Below, in pieces: positions 7,483-13,714 of a stretch of DNA of 13,714 bases. Position 1 is the first letter of the stretch. Every line of letters starts with the position of its first letter. A model generated the notes under the pieces. That model did no database searches, was not told where the DNA came from, and saw only the letters and a program-made list of their open reading frames with translations. The position numbers were made by a program, and so were the translations under genes. The stretch is taken from NCBI GenBank assembly GCA_031258475.1, contig JAIRMS010000023.1, forward strand, positions 1 to 13,714. Reading direction: 5' to 3'. This DNA comes from Holosporaceae bacterium. Lineage in GTDB: Bacteria; Pseudomonadota; Alphaproteobacteria; UBA3830.

Positions 7483-8783
7483 GCCAAATACCGCATCGTT
7501 TCCCAGATTGCGACGGCCGCGTTTTTCGCACCGTCCGATGATCTAATGCATTTCCTCAGCAGCATTGCAGACTCCCTGTACCGCGCGTCTGACAGAATCC
7601 TGAGAACCGATCTTTGGATGTTTTTCGCATTCCACCAGGCGCGCGGGATACGTATGCCTGCGCCGCGCGATTCCATATTCGACAGGTTGATGAATTGCTC
7701 CTGCTGGGCGGCGACGCCGACGATGGGAACGCCCGAATAGAGGGACGTTTGCAAAGTGCCCTGTCCTCCGTGGCTTATCGTAACGTCGGCCATCGCGTTT
7801 ATCTTCAGCGCAGGAACAAACTTGTCAGTGATATGGACGCCCCGGCGTTCCCCCAAAAGTTTCCTTGCTTTTTCGACCGGAAAGTGGGGCGAAAGTATCA
7901 CGGCATTCCAATCCTGCCCCGGACCGAATGCAAAAACCTCTATGACTTCCTTGAGCATTTCCTCCGAACCGGAGCTACTAAAGGAACAAAAAATCTTCGG
8001 TTTTTTGATTTTTGGATCAAAAACTTCCATGATCTCCGGACCTATCGAAGCATTGTCATCGGGAATAGAAAACAGGGATCCGGTAAATTTCACATTTGCG
8101 GGAAACTTATTCCTGTCATAATAATCGGACAGATCGTTCACGATCATCAGGTCGGCCTCCAGCAGATCAAACACATTGACCAATTTTTTGCCTTTCCATC
8201 CAAGATCGTAGGCGGCTCTCCTGATATTGTTTTGCCTCAATATCGGCACCCTGTTTTTTATGAAATCCGGAATACGTCGGAACAGCCATATGCGCAGCGG
8301 CTTTGGAAATATCGAGAACATCCTCAATTGTTCCGGTACATCCGAAATGGTTTTGAAAAAATTTGGAACCAAAGGCAGCGGAGCGAAGCAAATTCCCGGA
8401 ATTTCTTTTTTCATCATCCTTCTGGCCAGGCTAGCTATCGGCCAGAAACCGTGCATGACCATGTCCGGTTTTATCTCGCCATAGGCCGCGATTTCGCCGC
8501 GAATCATTTCACTGGCCAACTCTTCGGAGCTAACAAGATTAGTCGCGGTCATGCCCAGGTCATGGTATAGACCGATGCCCTGCAATTTTGGTTCGGCGCG
8601 ATATATTTCGAATCCAAGGTCCATGACCGTCTGCTCAAACCTGCTCCCATGCGATATGAATATTATTCTGAGCGTCATATCGTTCGGTCTGTATTTTTTC
8701 AGCGCTTTTGCTATTTCAATAGCCCTGGTGGCGTCGCCTCCATCCTGAAAAGCCGTGCTGATCGCTAGAGTTATTTCTTTCAT
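7452..8783 (-). CDS. GT-B glycosyltransferase, UGT/GT1-like
   Basis: Predicted nucleotide-sugar-dependent glycosyltransferase of 443 residues, soluble (no signal peptide or clear membrane segment), with a two-Rossmann GT-B layout. The N-terminal acceptor-side domain starts with TLAISTAFQDGGDATRAIEIA (motif within residues 5-25). The C-terminal donor domain carries the UGT-type signature H338-G-G, then a GVPIVGVAAQQEQ stretch at 351-363 that resembles the family's GVP...P...DQ, with Q-E-Q in place of the usual D-Q. Acceptor and sugar cannot be told; lipid, surface glycan or small molecule are all possible. The ATG at 8783 has GGGA 6 nt upstream and a strong promoter at 8819-8848. The last nine residues (GLPRPAGSQ) and the TGA stop are encoded by the right arm of dispersed repeat copy A. 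A deleted relic of the same gene lies at 9935-10115. Confidence 0.85.
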   Translation of the reverse strand: MKEITLAISTAFQDGGDATRAIEIAKALKKYRPNDMTLRIIFISHGSRFEQTVMDLGFEIYRAEPKLQGIGLYHDLGMTATNLVSSEELASEMIRGEIAAYGEIKPDMVMHGFWPIASLARRMMKKEIPGICFAPLPLVPNFFKTISDVPEQLRMFSIFPKPLRIWLFRRIPDFIKNRVPILRQNNIRRAAYDLGWKGKKLVNVFDLLEADLMIVNDLSDYYDRNKFPANVKFTGSLFSIPDDNASIGPEIMEVFDPKIKKPKIFCSFSSSGSEEMLKEVIEVFAFGPGQDWNAVILSPHFPVEKARKLLGERRGVHITDKFVPALKINAMADVTISHGGQGTLQTSLYSGVPIVGVAAQQEQFINLSNMESRGAGIRIPRAWWNAKNIQRSVLRILSDARYRESAMLLRKCIRSSDGAKNAAVAIWETMRYLAGLPRPAGSQ

Positions 8784-8787
8784 ATAA

Positions 8788-8799
8788 AATCCCGGGATT
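8788..8799. promoter_or_regulatory. Perfect 12-bp palindrome over the glycosyltransferase ribosome binding site
   Basis: AATCCCGGGATT is a perfect palindrome located 5 bp upstream of the glycosyltransferase ATG, and its GGGA is the Shine-Dalgarno sequence. In RNA it could hide the ribosome binding site only as a dimer or through a longer fold, since a self-hairpin would have no loop. As DNA it could be an operator just downstream of the start of transcription. Function is inferred from position only. Confidence 0.3.
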
Positions 8800-8818
8800 A
8801 TCCAATTAATATGGAGGG

Positions 8819-8848
8819 ATTATAATCTACGCTGGCATACTTTGTGTA
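8819..8848 (-). promoter_or_regulatory. Sigma70-type promoter of the glycosyltransferase gene
   Basis: Minus-strand -35 TACACA (8843-8848, 4 of 6), 18-bp spacer, and a perfect -10 TATAAT (8819-8824). Transcription would start near 8812, giving a leader of about 28 nt. This makes the glycosyltransferase its own transcription unit, independent of the upstream hypothetical gene. Confidence 0.55.
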
Positions 8849-8959
8849 GAGATTGGCAGAAGCATAAATTGCAAGAGATGCCGTTCGGACCACGATGCCC
8901 GGTAGCGGTTTTGTATGCATAAACTGCCTTGAAGAAGCGTTGATTGAATAGTGTTTAAT

Positions 8960-9053
8960 TGGATTGCTTCGGCGCTCCACTCCTCGCAATGACGAGGTGG
9001 CGACGGCTATTCCATCCCTTGACCATTGCGAGCCTGATGGGCACGGTAATCCA
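8960..9053 (+). repeat. Composite dispersed repeat, copy B
   Basis: Left arm 8960-8994 (TGGATTGC...CGCAATGACG), centre with ACGGCTATTCCATCCCTTG, and an inverted right arm ending GGTAATCCA at 9053. The centre is nearly identical to copy C and more distant from copy A. The right half (9007-9053) encodes the C-terminal tail and stop of the hypothetical gene on the minus strand. Confidence 0.85.
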
Positions 9054-9642
9054 TCCATTTTTTATTTCTGGGATAGTGAATATCGTCATCGAGCCAGGCG
9101 CCATTTCGTTCCCCTCTAGGACGGTCTCCCATAGAATTTTCCCAACGCCAGAGTTTTAACTCTTCCCCGGTCTTAAATCGCAGCTGACGTCGGAGTTTGT
9201 ACAAGCACAGCGTTAAGTTGTGTCCCAGATAACCTTCTTCAGTTGCCAGGTCAGGATTCAAATGCACCCGGGCAATAATAGCATCCAAAATCGTACCGTG
9301 ATCAGCGATATAACACGTAATTTTACCGCGCTCTGACTGCGTGTCAATAACTGTATATCCCATATCAGCTATCCTAGGGTCTTCTGTCACAGACTTGGTC
9401 GCTAAATCAAATATTCCACAATATCTATTGTAATCTTCCGACATAAGATAAGCGATATCTTGTAGTTGGTCTAATGTGATAACTACTCCAGGTCGGATAG
9501 CACGGAGTAAGTCATAATGATTCTTTTTAGCAATTGCCGCATCGACTATGAACCGTGTCGCGTCCATCCCAGAGCAGCCAAACGCCGCAGTTAGCATAGC
9601 ACTAAACACCACTGCTCTCATAGTTTCTATAGTCTTTTTCAT
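9007..9642 (-). CDS. Hypothetical exported protein, possible lipoprotein
   Basis: I do not recognise this protein. From the ATG at 9642 it has 211 residues; that start has GGGAG 5 nt upstream and a good promoter at 9680-9709, so it is preferred over upstream in-frame codons. The N-terminus is a signal-like peptide: K2, K3 and R9, then a hydrophobic stretch A10-G22 ending AAFGC. C23 may be a lipidated cysteine, but the Phe before Gly-Cys is atypical for a lipobox, so cleavage by signal peptidase I is also possible. The mature part is mostly soluble in character, with a Trp/Arg/Asp-rich C-terminal part (LWRWEN, GDRPRGERNGAW). The last 14 residues (DYRAHQARNGQGME) and the stop are encoded by dispersed repeat copy B. 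Own promoter, a ribosome binding site and a signal peptide together support a real gene. The function is unknown. Confidence 0.62.
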   Translation of the reverse strand: MKKTIETMRAVVFSAMLTAAFGCSGMDATRFIVDAAIAKKNHYDLLRAIRPGVVITLDQLQDIAYLMSEDYNRYCGIFDLATKSVTEDPRIADMGYTVIDTQSERGKITCYIADHGTILDAIIARVHLNPDLATEEGYLGHNLTLCLYKLRRQLRFKTGEELKLWRWENSMGDRPRGERNGAWLDDDIHYPRNKKWMDYRAHQARNGQGME

Positions 9643-9679
9643 ATTAACTCCCATATTTTGATAATAAAAAACTGGCGTT

Positions 9680-9709
9680 AATGTACACAAAAAAAAGAAA
9701 AGACGTCAA
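9680..9709 (-). promoter_or_regulatory. Sigma70-type promoter of the hypothetical exported protein
   Basis: Minus-strand -35 TTGACG (9704-9709, 5 of 6), 18-bp T-rich spacer, -10 TACATT (9680-9685, 4 of 6). The leader would be about 30 nt to the ATG at 9642. The same -10 hexamer is used in the promoter at 2574-2602. Confidence 0.5.
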
Positions 9710-9800
9710 GAAAAAATGGAAATATCGCTGCGCTGAGACTATCATGCAGCCTTTTACACATAAATCACTTTGTAAATGTGTTGCAAGAATAGCGTTTAGG

Positions 9801-9885
9801 TGGATTGCCGCGTCGCTGCGCTCCTCGCAATGACGAGGTGGCAACGGCTATTCCATCCCTTGGCCATTGCGAGCCCACGGGGCGC
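9801..9885 (+). repeat. Composite dispersed repeat, copy C (right arm eroded)
   Basis: Left arm 9801-9835 is the version closest to the apparent consensus (TGGATTGCCGCGTCGC...CGCAATGACG). The centre, ACGGCTATTCCATCCCTTG, matches copy B over this whole stretch. The right arm begins CCATTGCGAGCC as in B but lacks the final GGCAATCCA, so the outer end is lost. The glycosyltransferase relic follows 49 bp later. Confidence 0.8.
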
Positions 9886-9934
9886 AAAGTACAGTATTTC
9901 ACTTCTCCTCTATTTTTTTGACATTGTTTCCTTG

Positions 9935-10115
9935 ATATGGACGCCCCAACGTTAGCCCAAAAGCTCTCTTGCTTTTTCGACGGGCACCTGGGGCGGAAGT
10001 ATCACGGCATTCCAATCCAGCGCCGGACCGCATGTAAAACCTCTATGACTTCCTTTTCCCGGAATTTCTTTTTCATCATTTTTCTGGCCAGGCTAGCTAT
10101 CGGTCAGAAACCGTG
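9935..10115 (-). pseudogene. Truncated, frameshifted relic of the glycosyltransferase gene
   Basis: Two blocks match the intact gene at 7452-8783 in the same orientation. Positions 9935-10055 match 7831-7952 (about 105 of 122 aligned positions, one gap), and 10056-10115 match 8393-8453 (about 57 of 61, one gap). They correspond to residues 278-318 and 111-131 of the protein. The 440 bp between them in the parent are gone, as are the N-terminus and the HGG donor-site end. Each block has a 1-base loss in a homopolymer run, so the frame is broken twice. It cannot make an active enzyme. It is evidence of a former second, roughly tandem copy. Confidence 0.88.
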
Positions 10116-10123
10116 AAAGCTGT

Positions 10124-10873
10124 TTACGTGTACGCTCCATACTCAACTCCTGTGAAATACAGTCCGAATGCGGGAGCCGTTGGGCCGGTTTTTGTTCTGT
10201 TTCCAGCCTTAAAAAGCCTGTAGAAATCCTCTTCGCTCCATTTTCCACATCCAACCAGTGACAGAGAGCCCACCATATTTCTCACCTGATGATATAAAAA
10301 TGATCTGGCCGAGGTTTTTACGATGATGAGATCGTTTTCGCGTTCAACGGATATTTTGTTCAGCGTTTTTATGGGGGAACTGGACTGGCATCCGGCCGCA
10401 CGAAAGGAGGAAAAATCATGTTTCCCGACCAGACATTGGGCAGCCGAATGCATTTTTTTCTCGTCCATACGCGGAACGAGGTGCCAAACCCTATGGGCGT
10501 CTATGCAGGATTTTGCTCTACGATTAAGAATTTTATAGATATAAAACCTTTCCAGAGCGCTGAATCTCGCGTCAAAATTGGGGGGAACTTTTTCAATCGA
10601 CAGCACGCAGATCGGAACCGATCTCAGATGGGCGTTCATGCATTCCTGTATGCGGAAACAATCCAGATCGCGCTCCGTGTCGAAATGGGCGACCTGGGCG
10701 ATGGCGTGAACTCCAGTATCTGTGCGCCCGGCTCCATATAAAGGAACGGCAACTCTTGTCAGTGGAAAAAGAGATTCTTCCAGGTGCTGCTGAACCGTGC
10801 TCAAGTCTTTCTGCCGCTGCCATCCGAAAAACGGCGTGCCGTCGTACTCCACGGTAATTTTATATCGATTCAT
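10124..10873 (-). CDS. truA: tRNA pseudouridine(38-40) synthase
   Basis: Converts uridines 38-40 of the anticodon arm in many tRNAs to pseudouridine; cytoplasmic. From the ATG at 10873 it has 249 residues, normal for TruA (E. coli 270). The N-terminal ITVEYDGT.F.GWQRQ block is present, and the catalytic aspartate is D52 in GAGRTDTGVHA. Later family blocks are FSSFRAAGCQSSSPIKT and FLYHQVRNMVGSL. A TTG one codon earlier (10876) is possible but unnecessary. The start is 8 nt after the valS stop with no clear Shine-Dalgarno of its own, so it probably depends on coupling or readthrough from valS. The stop lies 8 bp from the glycosyltransferase relic, so truA sits at a rearrangement boundary but is itself complete. 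Confidence 0.96.
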   Translation of the reverse strand: MNRYKITVEYDGTPFFGWQRQKDLSTVQQHLEESLFPLTRVAVPLYGAGRTDTGVHAIAQVAHFDTERDLDCFRIQECMNAHLRSVPICVLSIEKVPPNFDARFSALERFYIYKILNRRAKSCIDAHRVWHLVPRMDEKKMHSAAQCLVGKHDFSSFRAAGCQSSSPIKTLNKISVERENDLIIVKTSARSFLYHQVRNMVGSLSLVGCGKWSEEDFYRLFKAGNRTKTGPTAPAFGLYFTGVEYGAYT

Positions 10874-10881
10874 CAAAACTT

Positions 10882-13527
10882 TTACACTACATCTAGACTC
10901 TGTATTATGTAGTTTATTTTCTGAACCTTTTCATTAATTGAGTCCACTCTTTTTTGATGTTCTTCTATGATTTTATCGTCTGCCTTGTTTAGGAAATCGT
11001 TGTTCGCCAGGCGTGAAAGAGCATCTTCCCTATTTTTTGTGAGTTTTGTAATCTCATTGGTCAGTCTCTTTTTTTCATCCGCTATATTTATAGTATTCCC
11101 CAATTCCATATGAATGATGGCGTTGTCGATCACGATCGGAACGGTCTGTCCCGTAACTTCCCCAAGACGAATCCCGGCCATCCTATGTAGAACCTCTTCG
11201 TACCTGGAAATAAGTTCTTCAACATCACTGCTGGCACTTTCCACGCGAATATTGATCTTTCCCCCGAGAGGAAAGCGAAGACACTGCTTCATCGATCTCA
11301 CGGATGAAATTAAAGTCTTTAAAAACTCTATTTCTTTGATGGCGTCACTGAAATCTATATCGATACCTGCAACATTTGGCCATGACATATCCAGAACCCC
11401 TATTTCCCCACTGAGCTTTTTGGCGATAAATGGGGAAATTGGATATAAAACCTTTATGTATTGCAAAATAGCCCACACGGTTGTATCTCGAATATCTTTT
11501 TTGAGAAGAGTATGCTGTAGATCGTAGTTTTGTTTTTCGTCGTCGACCAGAGAAGATTGTTGCAAAATCGGTTTTATGAATTCAACATACCAATCGCAAA
11601 ACGAATCCCAGAGACAATGGTAGAGGTGACCGGTCACCTCGTCGAAACGATAATTGTCCATGGATTCCTCTACTTTGAGCACCATCTGCTTTATCTGATA
11701 AATGATCCATTTTGCGACCGGATGGGAAATATCTTCTATTTCGAAATCTTTGTTATATATGCATCCGTTAATTTGAGCGAAGCGAACGACATTCCAAAGT
11801 TTGGTAAGGAAGTTTCTTCCGGTTTCCACCAGCTGCTCGTTCATTTTGATATCTCTGCCAGGAGACGAAAGCGAGGCTAGGGTCCATCTTACGGAATCCG
11901 CCCCATATCTTTTGCACAAATCCATCGGATTAATGACGTTCCCTTTGGATTTTGACATTTTTCGCCCTTTTTCATCCCGAACCAGGCCGTGGATATAGAC
12001 CTCTGGAAATGGAACTTTATCCAGGCAATAAATTCCCATCATAATCATCCGAGCTATCCAGAAGAAAATAATGTCGAATCCAGTAACAACAATCATTTTG
12101 GAGTAAAATTTATCCAATTCATCTGTGCTTTCTGGCCATCCGAGCGTAACAAACGGCCACATTCCGGACGAGAACCAGGTGTCCAGAACATCCTTATCCT
12201 GGGTTAGTTCAACCCTATTTTTTCCATAAAATTTTACCGCCTTCGCCGTGGCTTCTTCGAGAGTTTCTGCAACAAAAATCTGTCCATCAGGGCCGTACCA
12301 GGCTGGAATACGATGTCCCCACCAAATTTGGCGGGAAATGCACCATGGTCGAATGTTTTTCAGCCATTCAAAATACAAATTTTCCCAATGTTTTGGAATG
12401 AATTTAATCGAGCCATCCCTGACCGCACTTACGGCTGGAACCGCTAATTTATCAGCGTTGACAAACCACTGATAGGTTATCATGGGCTCGAGCGGCACGT
12501 CCGATCGATCTCCAAACGGAATTTTCTGTTTGATTTTTTCAACTTTTTCGAGGAGTTCCTTCTTCTCCAGCAGCTCCACAATTTTGTTGCGGGCTTCAAA
12601 ACGATCCATCTTTTGGAAAAGCTCTGGAACATTCCCGTCTAGTTCTCCTCTAAGATTCATGATCTCAATGATCGGAAGTTTATGGCGAACTCCCACATCA
12701 TAGTCGTTAAAATCATGAGCTGGGGTGATCTTCACGGCACCGGTTCCCTTTTCCGGATCGGCGTATTTATCAGAGATTATACGAACTCTGCGATCCGTGA
12801 GCGGCACTATTACTTCCTTACCAATGAGGTGCTTATACCTTTGGTCGTTCGGATTAACAGCGACAGCAACGTCGCCAAACAGGGTTTCCGGCCTTGTGGT
12901 CGCAACGGTTATATGACCAGCGGAATCTGCAAACATGTATTTGATATACCATAAACTGCCTTCCACTTCTTTTTCTACGATTTCAAGATCCGATATGGCA
13001 GATTCAATAAAAGGATCCCAATTGACCATCCTTTTTCCTCTGTACAGGAGACCGTCATCAAACAGTTTAACGAACATTTTGGCTACGGCTCTCTTACTAT
13101 CCTCGTCCATTGTGAATCTCAGACGGGAAAAATCGCAGGATATTCCCAAAACTTTCATTTGATCTAGAATCGTATTTCCAGAATTTTCTTTGAAAAACCA
13201 TATTTCTTTCAGGAGAACTTCACGCGTTAAAGTTCCCTTCTCTGCCCCATTCTCATAGAGATGCTTTTCAACCAACAGCTGAGTAACGATTCCAGCATGG
13301 TCTAATCCAGGCTGAAATAATACGTTGTATCCCTTCAGCCTCTTGTAGCGAGCAATGATGTCCTGCATGATGTAGCAGAGAGAATGGCCCAGGTGCAATG
13401 AGCCGGTAACATTCGGAGGCGGAAGCAAAACCATAAATGGCTCGGCGTTCGGGTTGCGCAGAGACGCCTCTGTTTCAAACGAAAAATTCTTTTCAAAGGA
13501 TTCAGGATCGAAATTTTTTTCCAACAT
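10882..13527 (-). CDS. valS: Valine--tRNA ligase
   Basis: Class I aminoacyl-tRNA synthetase that charges tRNA-Val; cytoplasmic. It has 881 residues, a normal bacterial length. The catalytic HIGH motif is H45-L-G-H48, preceded by LLPPPNVTG. The CP1 editing domain (about 200-330) has TTRPETLFGD at 210-219 and GTGAVKITPAHDFND at 261-275, so proofreading of threonyl-tRNA-Val looks intact. KMSKS is at 523-527 (followed by KGN). The anticodon-binding domain includes FCDWYVE. The C-terminal 65 residues form a Lys/Glu-rich coiled coil typical of bacterial ValS and missing from archaeal-type enzymes. The ATG at 13527 has GGTGG 4 nt upstream. It leads the valS-truA operon. Nothing appears broken. Confidence 0.97.
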   Translation of the reverse strand: MLEKNFDPESFEKNFSFETEASLRNPNAEPFMVLLPPPNVTGSLHLGHSLCYIMQDIIARYKRLKGYNVLFQPGLDHAGIVTQLLVEKHLYENGAEKGTLTREVLLKEIWFFKENSGNTILDQMKVLGISCDFSRLRFTMDEDSKRAVAKMFVKLFDDGLLYRGKRMVNWDPFIESAISDLEIVEKEVEGSLWYIKYMFADSAGHITVATTRPETLFGDVAVAVNPNDQRYKHLIGKEVIVPLTDRRVRIISDKYADPEKGTGAVKITPAHDFNDYDVGVRHKLPIIEIMNLRGELDGNVPELFQKMDRFEARNKIVELLEKKELLEKVEKIKQKIPFGDRSDVPLEPMITYQWFVNADKLAVPAVSAVRDGSIKFIPKHWENLYFEWLKNIRPWCISRQIWWGHRIPAWYGPDGQIFVAETLEEATAKAVKFYGKNRVELTQDKDVLDTWFSSGMWPFVTLGWPESTDELDKFYSKMIVVTGFDIIFFWIARMIMMGIYCLDKVPFPEVYIHGLVRDEKGRKMSKSKGNVINPMDLCKRYGADSVRWTLASLSSPGRDIKMNEQLVETGRNFLTKLWNVVRFAQINGCIYNKDFEIEDISHPVAKWIIYQIKQMVLKVEESMDNYRFDEVTGHLYHCLWDSFCDWYVEFIKPILQQSSLVDDEKQNYDLQHTLLKKDIRDTTVWAILQYIKVLYPISPFIAKKLSGEIGVLDMSWPNVAGIDIDFSDAIKEIEFLKTLISSVRSMKQCLRFPLGGKINIRVESASSDVEELISRYEEVLHRMAGIRLGEVTGQTVPIVIDNAIIHMELGNTINIADEKKRLTNEITKLTKNREDALSRLANNDFLNKADDKIIEEHQKRVDSINEKVQKINYIIQSLDVV

Positions 13528-13564
13528 TTTTCCACCAAAATATATTCGACTTGTTCACTATATC

Positions 13565-13573
13565 CTTATAGCA
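13565..13573 (-). promoter_or_regulatory. Possible extended -10 promoter of the valS-truA operon
   Basis: Minus-strand TGCTATAAG is an extended -10 with 5 of 6 matches to TATAAT, about 38 bp before the valS ATG. I see no good -35 at the expected distance. The leader would be about 30 nt; no T-box-like or other structured leader is visible. Confidence 0.35.
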
Positions 13574-13603
13574 TGAATAAATTAACAATTTTCTTCATCA
13601 ACG

Positions 13604-13625
13604 ACTACCGTCTAAAGCCGGTAGT
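13604..13625 (+). repeat. Small hairpin upstream of valS
   Basis: ACTACCG and CGGTAGT form a 7-bp perfect stem with the loop TCTAAAGC, followed by only three T. It is too weakly U-tailed to be a confident terminator. Hairpins with a CTAAAG-type loop also occur at the ends of IS200/IS605 elements, but no tnpA or tnpB is in the window. Confidence 0.35.
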
Positions 13626-13714
13626 TTGGAATTCGCTTGCAAAGCAGATTAGAAGAGTGAACTCAGAATTCCGATATTCTAAAATCGTCTAATTTGTGAT
13701 GAGTTTCCTGATTT

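Larger units (their letters stand above)
9643..10123 (-). other. 481-bp stretch without an intact gene: promoter, composite repeat and gene relic
   Basis: Between the hypothetical gene and truA. It contains the promoter at 9680-9709, a flank homologous to the one before repeat copy B (about 9750-9800), repeat copy C (9801-9885), about 50 bp of AT-rich sequence in which I see nothing, and the glycosyltransferase relic (9935-10115) ending 8 bp from the truA stop. Open frames here are only translated repeat sequence. Confidence 0.6.

Noticed and set aside
7614..8570. Long plus-strand open frame of 318 codons
   Set aside because: It is antisense to the glycosyltransferase gene, whose domain motifs are intact, so it is a shadow frame.
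8798..9058. Minus-strand open frame of 86 codons between the glycosyltransferase and the hypothetical gene
   Set aside because: Its N-terminal half is translated repeat copy B, and the rest overlaps the glycosyltransferase promoter. No family recognised and no ribosome binding site.
9644..9844. Minus-strand open frame beginning with an RHCEERSDAAI-type peptide
   Set aside because: This peptide is the translation of the dispersed repeat; such frames are commonly mis-annotated as genes. The frame also covers the promoter of the hypothetical gene.
7347..9885. CRISPR array
   Set aside because: The repeats are widely and unevenly spaced, partly inverted, overlap genes, and no cas genes are present.
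13573..13692. 39-codon plus-strand frame divergent from valS
   Set aside because: No Shine-Dalgarno, no recognisable family, and it reads through the hairpin at 13604-13625. Not listed as a gene.

Overview
The window looks like chromosomal DNA of an alphaproteobacterium with moderate GC. The protein families point that way: an alphaproteobacterial-looking GyrB, TrxB and TrmN6-type methyltransferase. So do several copies of a short dispersed repeat whose ends read TGGATTGC and CGCAATGACG and which translates in one frame to CEERSDAAI-like peptides. That repeat style is common in host-associated alphaproteobacteria such as Rickettsiales and Holosporales. The valyl-tRNA synthetase is the bacterial type with a C-terminal coiled coil, which argues against Rickettsia itself, whose ValS is usually described as archaeal-like. 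The placement is an inference from reading alone; no search was run.

Layout. (1) 228-2540, minus strand: a tight operon trmN6-like methyltransferase > trxB > rnhB behind a good sigma70-type promoter. (2) 2717-6993, plus strand, divergent: gyrB and a class A penicillin-binding protein sharing a TAATG stop/start overlap. (3) 7006-7091, minus: tRNA-Leu(CAA), converging on the PBP gene with only 12 bp between them. (4) 7092-10123: an accessory stretch of about 3 kb. It holds a MITE-like inverted repeat, a solo repeat, three copies of a composite repeat of about 93 bp, a GT1-like glycosyltransferase gene, an unrecognised exported or lipoprotein-like gene, and a decayed partial second copy of the glycosyltransferase. 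(5) 10124-13527, minus: valS > truA, an 8-bp-spaced pair for tRNA charging and modification. (6) 13528-13714: valS upstream region with a small hairpin.

The housekeeping parts cover tRNA biology (tRNA-Leu, ValS, TruA, the TrmN6-like enzyme), DNA topology and primer removal (GyrB, RNase HII), redox (TrxB) and peptidoglycan synthesis (PBP). No defence system, CRISPR array or intact transposase was seen. The most unusual content is in region 4. Copies of the dispersed repeat form the last codons and stop of two unrelated genes, in two different reading frames, and the same block carries a deleted, frameshifted relic of the glycosyltransferase next to truA. This reads as a repeat-driven, actively rearranging spot between a tRNA gene and a housekeeping operon rather than a complete new system.
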